Shown piece by piece: positions 25,620 to 34,068 of a stretch of 64,000 bases of DNA. Location: positions 1,612,001 through 1,676,000 of the forward strand of contig NZ_WOWL01000001.1 in assembly GCF_009741265.1 (NCBI RefSeq), written 5' to 3'. A model generated the notes under the pieces. The model was not told the origin of the DNA, made no database searches, and worked only from the letters and a program-made list of their open reading frames with translations. Every line of letters starts with the position of its first letter. Within the stretch, counting starts at the first letter, position 1. This DNA is from Pseudarthrobacter sp. GA104. GTDB taxonomy: Bacteria > Actinomycetota > Actinomycetes > Actinomycetales > Micrococcaceae. Position numbers and translations under genes: made by a program.

Positions 25620-26672
25620 TCAGGACTGGGGCGGCGCCGTGGTCCTTCGGACAATCAGCTCATGGGGCGCGACGGCGGACCGCACGGAGCCGATCTGCCC
25701 GTCCAGTTCGTCCAGCAGCATCTTGGTGGCCAGCTCTGCCTGCTCATCGGGCCGCTGGCCAACGGTGGTCAGCCCCATGGCGTCGGCAAAATCGTGGTTA
25801 TCGATGCCCACCACGGAGAGTTCCTCCGGGACCCGCACGCCAATGCGGGCCGCTTCAAAAATGACGCCCATGGCCATCTCGTCCGAGGCGCAGAAGATGG
25901 CAGTCGGCTTTTTCCCCGGTTTGGACCAGAGCCGGCGCAAGGCTTCCTGGCCGCTGCGGACCGTGAAGTCACCCCATTCATCCCACTCGGGGCGGGTGGG
26001 GAGGCCGGCGGCCGTCATGACGTCCTTGAACGCAAGGATACGGACCCGGGGAACATCAAAGTTCAGGTCTGTCTCGTCGTCCCCGTGCAGCAGGGCGATA
26101 TCCCGGTGGCCCAGGTCGATCAGGTGGCGGACGGCAGCAGATGCGGCGGCATAGTCGTCAATGCCGATATAGGCGCACTCTTCGACATGGCCGCCCACCA
26201 CCACCAGCGGAATGTCGATCTTCTGCAGATGGTCCAGCTCTTCGTGGGTCAGCGCCATACACAACACCAGCAGGGCATCGATCTGCTTATAGACCATGGT
26301 CTTGCTGAAAAGCCGCTCCCGGTTGCTCCCGTGTCCACCGAGGTTGAACAGCGAAAGGTTGTAGTTGCGGGCGTGCAGTTCGCGGTCCGCGCCCTCGATG
26401 GCCTTGGAAAAGAACCAGCGGCTCACGAACGGGGCAAGCACCCCGATCGTCCTGGTGCGTCCCGTGGCCAGGCCGGACGCGGAGGAGGAGGCAACGTAGC
26501 CCAGGTCTCCTGCGACGTCGAGGATCTTTTGCCGTGTTGCCGGGGACACCCGGGGCAGTCCCCGGACCGCCCGGGACACGGTGGCGGTGGACACTCCTGC
26601 GGCGGCCGCTACGTCTTCAATGCTGACCCCGCTGTGGCCTCCCCGTTGAGACCTTTCAGTTGTGCGTGCCAC
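25620..26672 (-). CDS. LacI-family transcriptional repressor
   Basis: This 350-residue repressor has the LacI helix-turn-helix at about 16-40 (VSIEDVAAAAGVSTATVSRA) with the hinge helix ATGRTRTIGVLAPF, and a periplasmic-binding-protein-like effector domain (about 60-340) ending in SVVGIDNHDFADAMGLTTVGQ. It lies downstream of and on the same strand as the sugar ABC transporter genes. A LacI/CcpA-type operator (TGCAAGCGTTTACA) sits between the binding-protein gene and the GH13 gene, so it most likely represses both units until an alpha-glucoside or derivative is present. Confidence 0.93.
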   Translation of the reverse strand: MARTTERSQRGGHSGVSIEDVAAAAGVSTATVSRAVRGLPRVSPATRQKILDVAGDLGYVASSSASGLATGRTRTIGVLAPFVSRWFFSKAIEGADRELHARNYNLSLFNLGGHGSNRERLFSKTMVYKQIDALLVLCMALTHEELDHLQKIDIPLVVVGGHVEECAYIGIDDYAAASAAVRHLIDLGHRDIALLHGDDETDLNFDVPRVRILAFKDVMTAAGLPTRPEWDEWGDFTVRSGQEALRRLWSKPGKKPTAIFCASDEMAMGVIFEAARIGVRVPEELSVVGIDNHDFADAMGLTTVGQRPDEQAELATKMLLDELDGQIGSVRSAVAPHELIVRRTTAPPQS

Positions 26673-26806
26673 GGTGTCCCCTCATGTACTCCCTGCAGGT
26701 GTCCGCCCTGCTTAATGCGATACCGCCGTGCCAATCGTATTTTGGACACAGTCGTGCATCGCAGTGTTACCGCGCCGGGTGGACGCCGGCAGCGGATCCA
26801 GCTGTA

Positions 26807-27055
26807 TCATCTCCGTTCCGGCAGGCGCCGCCGCAGCCGCACCATTCCGTACAGCGCCAAAAGCGTTGCCAGCAGGCCCAGTGCCCAGCCAAGGGCGGGC
26901 TGCGCAGTCACCTCCATCCAGACGGTGACCACAAGAAGGACCAGTGCCCAGAAGCCGAGGAACCCGATGATGATGTCAAAATCCTCGCCGGACCTCAGGA
27001 GCCGGCGGCCGCCCCCCGCCCCCGGGGTGCGGGGGCGGGAAGCGTCGCGTGTCAC
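26807..27055 (-). CDS. Small two-TM membrane protein at the end of the sugar ABC operon
   Basis: This protein of about 82 residues has an Arg/Pro/Gly-rich N-terminus followed by two hydrophobic helices (about 28-49 and 54-72) and an Arg-rich C-terminus. Its GTG start overlaps the stop of the upstream permease gene as GTGA, arguing that it is real and translated from the same mRNA. I do not recognise a family. Its hydrophobicity and position suggest an accessory of the transporter or a general small membrane protein. Confidence 0.65.
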   Translation of the reverse strand: MTRDASRPRTPGAGGGRRLLRSGEDFDIIIGFLGFWALVLLVVTVWMEVTAQPALGWALGLLATLLALYGMVRLRRRLPERR

Positions 27056-27948
27056 TTGACCGCACCAGCCGTCAGGCCGGCAACGATCTTGCGCTGGAAG
27101 ACAAGCACCAGGATCACCAGAGGAATGGTGACAATGGTGCCCGCGGCCATGATGGCGGTGTAGGGGATCTGGTTGGGCTGCGCGCCGGCGAAGCTGGCGA
27201 TGGCAACCGTGACGGGCTTCGTTGCCTCATTCGACAACTGGCTGGCGATGAGGAATTCATTCCAGGAGGAGATGAAGGCCAGGATCGCCGTGGTGAAGAT
27301 GGCCGGGGCGGCCAGCGGCATGATCACTTTCCGGAACGCCTGGCCCTGCGTGCAGCCGTCAACGCGGGCTGATTCCTCAAGCTCCCACGGCATCTCGCGG
27401 AAGAAGGAGGTCAGGGTGTAGACGGTGAGCGGCAGGACGAAGGAGATGTTCGGGATGATCAGGGCCTGGTAGGTGCCCATCCAGCCGATGTTGGTGAAAA
27501 GCTGGAACAGCGGGGTGATCAGGGCAACACCGGGGAACATGGAGGCGCCCAGGATGAACCCCAGCACGAGGTACTTGAACCGGAAGTTCAGGCGTGCCAG
27601 TGCATAGGCTGCGAAGACGCCGATCACCAGCGAGATCACCGTGACCGTCACACCGATAATGATGCTGTTGCCAAGGGCCCGGCCGAACTGGTTGCCGAAG
27701 GACGTATCGAACGCAGTGGTGAAGTTGTCCATGGTCACGTGCGTCGGCCAAGGCGTTGTGTCGTAGGTGAAGCCGACCTCGCGGAACGCCGTCACCACCA
27801 TCCAGTAAGCCGGTGCAAGGCACCAGATCAGGATCACGACGGCGCTGATGTACGTACGGGCGCTCGCCCACTTTTCCCGGGTCTGGGCGGCCTTGCGGCC
27901 CTTGTCCTGCTGCGCCCGCAATGCCGTGGAGGCAGTTGTGGTTGTCAT
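27052..27948 (-). CDS. ABC sugar transporter permease (MalG/AglG type)
   Basis: This 298-residue inner-membrane permease has six hydrophobic segments and the EAA loop EESARVDGCTQGQAFRKVIM (about 206-225) that docks on the ATPase, followed by LAAPAIFTTAILAFISSWNEF, characteristic of MalG-type carbohydrate permeases. It overlaps the MalF-type gene by 4 nt and is coupled to it. No ATPase gene is present in this cluster, so it probably uses a shared MsiK-type ATPase encoded elsewhere. Confidence 0.94.
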   Translation of the reverse strand: MTTTTASTALRAQQDKGRKAAQTREKWASARTYISAVVILIWCLAPAYWMVVTAFREVGFTYDTTPWPTHVTMDNFTTAFDTSFGNQFGRALGNSIIIGVTVTVISLVIGVFAAYALARLNFRFKYLVLGFILGASMFPGVALITPLFQLFTNIGWMGTYQALIIPNISFVLPLTVYTLTSFFREMPWELEESARVDGCTQGQAFRKVIMPLAAPAIFTTAILAFISSWNEFLIASQLSNEATKPVTVAIASFAGAQPNQIPYTAIMAAGTIVTIPLVILVLVFQRKIVAGLTAGAVK

Positions 27949-28979
27949 TTCTTCCCCTTACCGGTGGCTCCGCTTTGTTCCACGACGTTCGCACCGAGGA
28001 AGCGGACGAAGATGAATGCGACCAGGAAAATGATGATGAACGTAATGGTGGACAAGGCAGCTGCCGAGTTGAACCCTTGCCTGATCTGGTTGATCACCAG
28101 GATGGACAGTGTGGTGGTGTTATTGGCACCGCCGGTCAGGATGTAGGGAAGGTCGAACATACGCAGGGCATCCAGGGTGCGGAACAGGATGGCCACCATC
28201 AGCGCGGGCTTCACCAGCGGAAGCGTGATGAGGCGGAAGCGCTGCCAGGCACTTGCGCCATCGACCTTTGCGGCCTCGTAGACCTCTGCCGGGATCATCT
28301 GCAGGCCGGCCAGGATCAGCAGCGCCATGAACGGCGTGGTTTTCCAGGTGTCTGCGATGATCACTGCCCACTTGGCCGGCCACTCGCTGCCTGTCCACAG
28401 GATGGAAACGTTGAACAGCTTGTTGATGATGCCGTTGAAGTCGAACATGAAGAGCCACAGCTGGGCCGTGACAGCGGTGGGGATGGCCCACGGAACGAGG
28501 ACGGCTGCGCGGACCAGGCCGCGGCCCTTGAACGTCCGCGCCATGATCATGGCCATCCAGAAGCCAAGCACTGTCTCAAAGGCCACGGTGATGACCGTAA
28601 AGAGGAAGGTGGTTCCGGTGGCGGTCCAGAACTGGCCGCCAAGGGTGCCCGGCGGGCAAGCGACGGTACCACCGTTCGGGGCGGCACACTGCTGCCCCAG
28701 CCAGTTGACGTAGTTTTGGATACCCGCTGGGCCCCCGGCCGTGAACAGCCCGGTGACCGGGTCCAGCCCCGCATCCTTCTGGAAGGACATCACAATGGCG
28801 CTGATGATGGGGTAAACAATGACGATGCCCAGGGCAATGATCGTGGGAGCCAACAGCCAGGAGGCCCATTTGCCCTGGCTGAGGATCGCGTTGTCTTCGC
28901 CTACACCTTTGGGACCGTGGTGTACATCGGGGGCGCCCGACGCCGGCTTTACCGGCGTCGGGCCCAATTCGGTTGCCAT
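27945..28979 (-). CDS. ABC sugar transporter permease (MalF/AglF type)
   Basis: This 344-residue permease starts at ATG 28979, 7 nt after the binding-protein stop; the frame is open further upstream but would overlap that gene. It has a cytosolic N-terminal tail, six TM segments and a large extracellular loop after TM1 (about 75-130, with the Cys-rich GQQCAAPNGGTVACPPGT). The EAA loop EAAKVDGASAWQRFRLITLP (about 233-252) contacts the ATPase. It pairs with the MalG-type permease as a heterodimeric pore for an oligosaccharide. Confidence 0.93.
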   Translation of the reverse strand: MATELGPTPVKPASGAPDVHHGPKGVGEDNAILSQGKWASWLLAPTIIALGIVIVYPIISAIVMSFQKDAGLDPVTGLFTAGGPAGIQNYVNWLGQQCAAPNGGTVACPPGTLGGQFWTATGTTFLFTVITVAFETVLGFWMAMIMARTFKGRGLVRAAVLVPWAIPTAVTAQLWLFMFDFNGIINKLFNVSILWTGSEWPAKWAVIIADTWKTTPFMALLILAGLQMIPAEVYEAAKVDGASAWQRFRLITLPLVKPALMVAILFRTLDALRMFDLPYILTGGANNTTTLSILVINQIRQGFNSAAALSTITFIIIFLVAFIFVRFLGANVVEQSGATGKGKK

Positions 28980-28986
28980 GGCTAAA

Positions 28987-30276
28987 CTACGATCCTGCGC
29001 CAGCGGACTCGATGGACTTCTGCATGTCAGACAGCGCGTCCTTGGCCGGCTTCTCACCCTTCAGTGCAGCGTAGGCGTTTTCCTGGATCGCCTGCGTAAC
29101 AGCCGGGTAGAACGGGGTTACCGGACGGGGAACAGCGTTCTCGATGGAGGTCTTCAGCACCGGCAGGTACGGAAGCTTGGCAACCAGTTCCTTGTCTTCA
29201 TACAGTGCACCGAAGACCGGAGCCAGCGAACCCTTCGTGGCGAAGAACTTCTGCTGCTCTTCCGCGATCAGGAACTTCACGAAGTCCAGGGAAGTTGCCT
29301 TGTGGTCCGAGTAGACGCTGATGGCTGCGCTGTGGCCGCCGAGGGAGGAGGCACCGGGGCCGTCCTTGCCCGGCAGGGCAGCCATACCCAGCACGTCCTT
29401 CACCTTGGAGGAACCTTCGGTGGTGGCCAGGTTGTAGACGTAGGGCCAGTTGCGGAGGAAGAGCAGCTTGCCTTCCTGGAAAGCGCGGCGGCTTTCCTCT
29501 TCCTGGTAGGTGATGGCCTCGGCCGGGATGTTCCCGTTCTTGAAGGCCTCAACCAGGTTGTTCAGGCCCTTTTCTGCCTCAGGGGTGTTCAGGTTCGGCT
29601 TGCCCTGGTCATTAAGGACGGATCCGCCGGCCGAGTTGATGGCCTCGGAAGCATTGACCGTGAGGCCTTCATACTGCTTGAACTGTCCCGAGTAGCAGCC
29701 CATGTTGTTCTGCTTTGCGATGGAGCACATCCCCATCATCTCGTCCCACGTCTTGGGTGCTTCCGGCACAAGGTCCTTGCGGTAGTACAGGATGCCGCCA
29801 TCGGAAGACACCGGGGCTGCGTATAGAGTGCCCTTGTACGAACCGGCTTCGACCGTGGGTTCAAGCATTCCCTTGGTTTCTACGGCCATCTTGTCCTTGA
29901 GGGGCTGCAGCCACCCCTTGGCTGCGAACTCGGCGGTCCACACGACATCCACGCTTGCCACATCGTAGTCAGCGTTCTTGGCCTGGAAGTTCTGTACCAG
30001 GTCGTCATGCTGCTGGTCGGCCTGGTCTGTCTGCTCCTTGAACGTGACCTTCTCGTCCGGGTGGGCAGCATTCCACTTTTCGATCAGGGGACGCACCACA
30101 TTGCTGTTGTCTTTGCCTTGGACGTACGTAATGGGACCCCGGCTGTCCAGGTTCTTTTCGGCGTCGGTACCGCCGCCGCCAGTGGTCCCGCCGCCGCCTC
30201 CGCCGCCGCATGCGGTCAGGGACAGGGCCAGGACACCGGCGGTTGCAGCCGGCAGTAGGAATCTAGGGGTTTTCAT
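28987..30276 (-). CDS. Sugar ABC transporter substrate-binding lipoprotein
   Basis: This 429-residue extracellular binding protein has a lipoprotein signal with lipobox LSLTAC (Cys23), a Gly-rich linker, and a type 2 periplasmic-binding fold (SBP_bac_1/MalE cluster; DVVWTAEFAAKGWLQPL, GILYYRKDLVPEAPKTWDE, FLRNWPYVYNLA). Trp and Tyr-rich segments suit a sugar ligand; the closest recognisable group is trehalose/maltose/alpha-glucoside binders. GAGGAG precedes the ATG. It is the first gene of the operon, reading away from the GH13 gene with a LacI-type operator between them. Confidence 0.93.
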   Translation of the reverse strand: MKTPRFLLPAATAGVLALSLTACGGGGGGGTTGGGGTDAEKNLDSRGPITYVQGKDNSNVVRPLIEKWNAAHPDEKVTFKEQTDQADQQHDDLVQNFQAKNADYDVASVDVVWTAEFAAKGWLQPLKDKMAVETKGMLEPTVEAGSYKGTLYAAPVSSDGGILYYRKDLVPEAPKTWDEMMGMCSIAKQNNMGCYSGQFKQYEGLTVNASEAINSAGGSVLNDQGKPNLNTPEAEKGLNNLVEAFKNGNIPAEAITYQEEESRRAFQEGKLLFLRNWPYVYNLATTEGSSKVKDVLGMAALPGKDGPGASSLGGHSAAISVYSDHKATSLDFVKFLIAEEQQKFFATKGSLAPVFGALYEDKELVAKLPYLPVLKTSIENAVPRPVTPFYPAVTQAIQENAYAALKGEKPAKDALSDMQKSIESAGAGS

Positions 30277-30351
30277 TGGCTTGAAGCTCCTCGCTGAGTG
30301 ACAAGTAAGTCGGCAGTGCGCTTGCTAGGTGAGGTTGATGTGGTGACCATC

Positions 30352-30381
30352 ACACTAGTAAGGTTGCTCGTGGTTATGCAA
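30352..30381 (-). promoter_or_regulatory. Putative promoter of the sugar ABC operon
   Basis: On the minus strand TTGCAT (30376-30381), an 18-bp spacer and TAGTGT (30352-30357) drive the binding-protein gene. The -35 lies inside the LacI-type operator. Confidence 0.5.
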
Positions 30382-30392
30382 GCGTTTACATC
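30364..30392 (+). promoter_or_regulatory. Putative promoter of the GH13 gene
   Basis: TTGCTC (30364-30369), a 17-bp spacer and TACATC (30387-30392) read toward the GH13 gene. The operator covers the end of the spacer and most of the -10. Confidence 0.5.
30377..30390. promoter_or_regulatory. LacI/CcpA-type operator (TGCAAGCGTTTACA)
   Basis: This fits the LacI-family consensus TGNAANCGNTTNCA at every defined base, with the central CG. It is the only such site seen in the 140-bp divergent region. Confidence 0.75.
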
Positions 30393-30416
30393 AAAAAGTT
30401 ATCTGAGAGGAACCAA

Positions 30417-32234
30417 ATGTCCAACCCGGCCGTTCCTGCCTCCGACGCTTCCCATGAATGGTGGACCGACGCCGTCGTCTACCAGGTCTACCCCCGGTCT
30501 TTCGCGGACGGCAACGGCGACGGCATGGGCGATTTGCGCGGGGTGATGGACCGCTTGCCCTACCTGGAACGGCTGGGCGTGGATGCAATCTGGCTGTCCC
30601 CCTTCTACAAGTCGCCGCAGGCCGACGGCGGCTATGACGTGGCCGATTACCGCCAGGTTGACCCCCTGTTCGGGTCCCTGGCGGACTTCGATGCGATGTT
30701 GCATGAAACTCACCGGCGGGGCATGAAGGTCATCGTTGACCTGGTCCCTAACCACACCTCTGACGAACACGCGTGGTTCCGGGAGGCCCTCGCTGCGCCG
30801 CCGGGATCCCCTGAACGCGACCGTTACATCTTTCGCCCCGGGAAGGACGAAGTACCCGGATCCGGCGACGGCAACCGGGCACCGAACAACTGGAAATCGA
30901 TTTTCGGAGGACCGGCCTGGACCCGGATCACCGAAGCGGACGGCTCCCCGGGCGAGTGGTACCTCCACCTGTTCGACACGAAGCAACCGGACCTGAACTG
31001 GGACAACCAGGAAGTGCAGGAGGAGATGCGCTCCGTACTCCGCTTCTGGCTGGACCGCGGAGCGGACGGTTTCCGGGTGGACGTTGCGCACGGCATGGTC
31101 AAGGAGGCCGGCCTGCCCGACTGGGACGGGGTGGCGGCAATGGTTGAAGGCACCTCGGCTGAGGGCAAAGTGGAGGTGCACAGGGAACCGTCGCTGCCAG
31201 GCGATGCGCCCGGCGCACATACCAATGCCGAAGAACCCCACCGCGCCGTATCTCCCGTTTATCCGCCGTCGCCCTTCTTCGACCAGGACGGCGTGCACGC
31301 GATTTACCGTGACTGGCACCGCGTCCTGTCGGAGTACGGCAGCGACCGGATGATGGTGGCCGAAGCCTGGGTGGAACCAGCAGAGCGGCTGGCGCTTTAC
31401 GTCCGGCCGGACGAAATGCAGCAGGCCTTCAACTTCGACTCCCTGATGGCCGGGTGGGATGCAGAACGGATGTCAGAGGCGATCGACGCATCCCTGAAGG
31501 CCGCCGCAGCCGTGGGGGCACCGTGCACCTGGGTGCTGAGCAACCACGACACCGTCCGCCATTCCACCCGGTTCGGCCTCAAGGATCCCACCACCTTTCC
31601 CAAGGGCATCGCAGCGGACGATGAGCAGCCGGATGCCGCCCTTGGACTGGCCCGGGCCCGGGCGGCCACCCTGGTGGAGCTGGCGCTGCCGGGTTCCGCC
31701 TACCTGTACCAGGGCGAGGAACTGGGGCTCCCTGAGCACACCACGCTCCCCCCGGAGGCCCGCCAGGACCCTACCTTTTTCCGGACGCAGGGGGCAGAAA
31801 CCGGCCGCGACGGCTGCCGGGTCCCGCTGCCCTGGGCGGCGGAACTACCTGGTTATGGCTTCTCACAGTCCTTCCAGGGCGAAGCGGCCCCGCCCTGGCT
31901 TCCGCAGCCCGAAAGCTTCGGTCCGCTCGCAGCGGACCAGCAGGAAATCGAGGAAGGCTCCACGCTTGAGCTGTACCGGGCTGCACTGGCGTTCCGGTCC
32001 GCCCGGAACCTGGGCAAGGGTTCCCTTGAATGGGCCGAGGTCCACGCTCCGGAAAGCGGCCTGCTGGGCTTCCACAACGGAGATGTGCTGGTCCTGGCCA
32101 ACATGGGCTTTGCCTCCGCGCCCATCCCTGAGGGCTATTCCGTGGAGCTGTCCAGCGGCACGGAGCCGGCCTCGGAATGGGGCCAAATGGATGAGGTGCC
32201 CGTGGACTGCGCCGTCTACCTCACCCGGAACTAG
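30417..32234 (+). CDS. Glycoside hydrolase family 13 alpha-glucosidase
   Basis: This 605-residue intracellular enzyme (no signal peptide) probably splits imported alpha-glucosides such as maltose, trehalose-like or sucrose-type sugars. The GH13 regions are GGYDVADY (about 71-78), DLVPNHTSDEH (108-118), GFRVDVAH with nucleophile Asp222, VAEAW with acid Glu316, and SNHDTVRHS with transition-state Asp378. EWWTDAVVYQVYPRSFADGN is the alpha-glucosidase/oligo-1,6-glucosidase N-terminus. A C-terminal beta domain (about 525-605) follows. GAGAGG precedes the ATG. It diverges from the ABC importer over a shared LacI-type operator. Confidence 0.94.
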   Translation: MSNPAVPASDASHEWWTDAVVYQVYPRSFADGNGDGMGDLRGVMDRLPYLERLGVDAIWLSPFYKSPQADGGYDVADYRQVDPLFGSLADFDAMLHETHRRGMKVIVDLVPNHTSDEHAWFREALAAPPGSPERDRYIFRPGKDEVPGSGDGNRAPNNWKSIFGGPAWTRITEADGSPGEWYLHLFDTKQPDLNWDNQEVQEEMRSVLRFWLDRGADGFRVDVAHGMVKEAGLPDWDGVAAMVEGTSAEGKVEVHREPSLPGDAPGAHTNAEEPHRAVSPVYPPSPFFDQDGVHAIYRDWHRVLSEYGSDRMMVAEAWVEPAERLALYVRPDEMQQAFNFDSLMAGWDAERMSEAIDASLKAAAAVGAPCTWVLSNHDTVRHSTRFGLKDPTTFPKGIAADDEQPDAALGLARARAATLVELALPGSAYLYQGEELGLPEHTTLPPEARQDPTFFRTQGAETGRDGCRVPLPWAAELPGYGFSQSFQGEAAPPWLPQPESFGPLAADQQEIEEGSTLELYRAALAFRSARNLGKGSLEWAEVHAPESGLLGFHNGDVLVLANMGFASAPIPEGYSVELSSGTEPASEWGQMDEVPVDCAVYLTRN

Positions 32235-32238
32235 TCTT

Positions 32239-32850
32239 TCAGCGGACGCGCTCGGCCCTGCCGAAGCGCGTCCGCGCCCCGGCGCCGATGTGGATGAGGA
32301 CAGGAATCTTCCTGCCCACCACGGCTTCAAGGGAATCCAGCAGTTCCGCCACCTCTGCTGCGAGCAGGTGCGGTGCCACGCCCTGCCGGGGCAGGAGCCG
32401 CACTTTCAAGGCCGGGGACCCCTTGACGTCATAGGTGACCACAGTGGAACCGGCCAGGTCCGGCCGGCCGGCGAGGGCCTGCTTGAGGGCTTGCTCAGCC
32501 ACTCCCCCGCTGATCCGGACGTCCCCGGGAACGTCGCCGGGATCGTACTCGGCAGCCAGCAGGTTGGAGCGGCCCTTGCCCTGCTGCGCGATCCAGGCAA
32601 CCATGAGGCCGATCAGCAGGAGGAGGGCCAAGGCCACCACAATCCACAGCCAGCTCTCCGAACGGCCAGGGAAACGGGTGGCGTTGAAGGCGCTGTTCGC
32701 TGTGTCCCAAAGGCCCGCGGACCAGGAGTGCCACCACGGCCCGACCGCCGGCACCGCTGCCAGCAGCATCAACAGCACTCCTATGGCCAGCAACTTAAGG
32801 CCCAGGACAGCGAGCAGGATCCTGTTGAGGAGGCTCGGGGTGCTGTTCAT
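32239..32850 (-). CDS. Asp23-cluster membrane protein (AmaP-like)
   Basis: This 203-residue protein has two TM helices (about 10-32 and 66-86) flanking an external Trp-rich loop (GPWWHSWSAGLWDTANSAFN), and a cytosolic C-terminal domain (about 95-200) with VAEQALKQAL and an Asp23-like strand-helix pattern. It resembles AmaP, the membrane anchor of Asp23, but the family is inferred from layout and operon position. It overlaps the DUF6286 gene by 4 nt and is the last gene of the cluster. Its 3' end contains a strong hairpin (32242-32275). Confidence 0.75.
   Translation of the reverse strand: MNSTPSLLNRILLAVLGLKLLAIGVLLMLLAAVPAVGPWWHSWSAGLWDTANSAFNATRFPGRSESWLWIVVALALLLLIGLMVAWIAQQGKGRSNLLAAEYDPGDVPGDVRISGGVAEQALKQALAGRPDLAGSTVVTYDVKGSPALKVRLLPRQGVAPHLLAAEVAELLDSLEAVVGRKIPVLIHIGAGARTRFGRAERVR
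32242..32275. terminator. Hairpin at the end of the convergent GH13 and Asp23-cluster genes
   Basis: GCGGACGCGCT (32242-32252) pairs perfectly with AGCGCGTCCGC (32265-32275), and CGGC/GCCG continues the stem. It lies inside the last codons of the minus-strand gene and 8 nt past the GH13 stop. With no T tract it may terminate or merely stabilise the GH13 transcript. Confidence 0.4.
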
Positions 32851-33503
32851 GCCCCGATCACCCCGGACGGCGCCACGTTGATGCGGACTCCGGGTGCGGG
32901 ATCGAGCCCCATTTCATCGAGCTCATCCTGGACCGCGGCGAGCACGCTTTCCTCCCGGACGGGCACGCCGGACGTCGGCCGGACGTTCACCACCACCTGC
33001 CGCCGGGAGACCACCACCATCACCTGCTCGGGTGTCACGTTGGCGGCCAGGCGGGCCCGCCGGGCCAGCGAGGAGGCGATGACTTCATCATCCACCACCA
33101 CAGCCGGTCCGGCCCCGGCACGTCCGCCGGGCACCAGAAGGTGCCTGGCACGCCGTCCGGGCAGTACGCCGTTGAGGAAGAAGACCAGGCCAACCATCGC
33201 CAGCACGGCACCGATCGCGCCCAGCAGCAGCGGGGAAATCCCTGCGGGCAGGGCAACGATGCGCTGTGCCGCCGCTTGGGGATCGATGAGCCACGGAGGC
33301 TCGCCAATAACGTGCACGGCAGCTTCCAGGAGTCCGTACGCGGCCAGCACCATGACCACGACGGCGGCGACAGTTGCCATCGCTGCCCGTGATGAATGGG
33401 TTTCCCGCCGCAAAATCCGGTCCATGTCCGGCCCGTTTGCCCTGCGGACGCGTGACTGCGGGTTCGAAGCTTCAGCGGTGCTCCCCTGCCGGGTTCGGTT
33501 CAC
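32847..33503 (-). CDS. DUF6286 domain-containing membrane protein
   Basis: This 218-residue protein has a basic N-terminal tail (1-40), two TM helices (about 42-65 and 90-113), and a cytosolic C-terminal domain (about 130-215) with VVVDDEVIASSLARRAR and VVVNVRPTSGVPVREESV, matching the DUF6286 proteins found in actinobacterial Asp23 clusters. The function is unknown, presumably envelope-stress related. It overlaps both neighbours by 4 nt. Confidence 0.8.
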   Translation of the reverse strand: MNRTRQGSTAEASNPQSRVRRANGPDMDRILRRETHSSRAAMATVAAVVVMVLAAYGLLEAAVHVIGEPPWLIDPQAAAQRIVALPAGISPLLLGAIGAVLAMVGLVFFLNGVLPGRRARHLLVPGGRAGAGPAVVVDDEVIASSLARRARLAANVTPEQVMVVVSRRQVVVNVRPTSGVPVREESVLAAVQDELDEMGLDPAPGVRINVAPSGVIGA

Positions 33504-33880
33504 TGGACCCGCCCCCCTTGGCTGATCCTGACGCCGCTGATCCTGATATCCACCCGGCTCAGCTGTGCGCCGCTGAGCTCGGCCACGGTAGCAAGGATGT
33601 GGGCTTTGGCGCTGACGCCACGGTCCCAGATGGAGCCTCCGAAGGCCTCCACCCGGTTGGGGTCGAGGGCTGCCGCCCGCAGCGGCGGTGCGCTGATCGG
33701 CGCGACGAGGGACAGTGCCAGCAGGCCGTCGTCGTCAGCCCAGTCCGCCCTGACGTCCTGGGCGTCGACGCCCAGGGCCTGGGCGGCGGCCGCCTTCGCG
33801 AGGCTTGTCAGGGCTTGCGTACTGATCCGGTTGTGGCCGTTGAGCACCTGCGCCCGCACGGCCGGCGCGGGCGAACTCAT
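33500..33880 (-). CDS. Asp23/Gls24-like protein (second copy)
   Basis: This 126-residue soluble protein starts at ATG 33880, which overlaps the upstream stop (ATGA); the longer frame upstream would cover the preceding gene. ISTQALTSLAKAAAAQALGV and VSAKAHILATVAEL show the alternating helix-strand pattern of Asp23 proteins, though weaker than in the 34065-34520 gene. It is the third gene of a five-gene coupled operon. Confidence 0.7.
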   Translation of the reverse strand: MSSPAPAVRAQVLNGHNRISTQALTSLAKAAAAQALGVDAQDVRADWADDDGLLALSLVAPISAPPLRAAALDPNRVEAFGGSIWDRGVSAKAHILATVAELSGAQLSRVDIRISGVRISQGGRVQ

Positions 33881-34068
33881 GAGGACGAGCGCCGGCCGAT
33901 GATGGCATCCAGCACGCCGCGCAGGTCCAGTTTGCCCTCCGCGGCACGGCCCAGCAGCGCCCCGACCGCCATGAAGAGCAGGGATATAAGGAAGCCCCAC
34001 AGGCCGAACTGCAGGGACATGAAGGCGACGAACGCGCCCATCGCCATACCGGCTACGGTGAGGTTCAC
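33877..34068 (-). CDS. Small membrane protein of the Asp23 cluster (DUF2273-like)
   Basis: This 63-residue protein is almost entirely two hydrophobic helices (about 5-22 and 24-42) followed by a charged tail (RAAEGKLDLRGVLDAIIGRR). Comparable small two-helix proteins accompany Asp23 in Firmicutes and Actinobacteria. It has 4-nt overlaps on both sides. Confidence 0.7.
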   Translation of the reverse strand: MNLTVAGMAMGAFVAFMSLQFGLWGFLISLLFMAVGALLGRAAEGKLDLRGVLDAIIGRRSSS

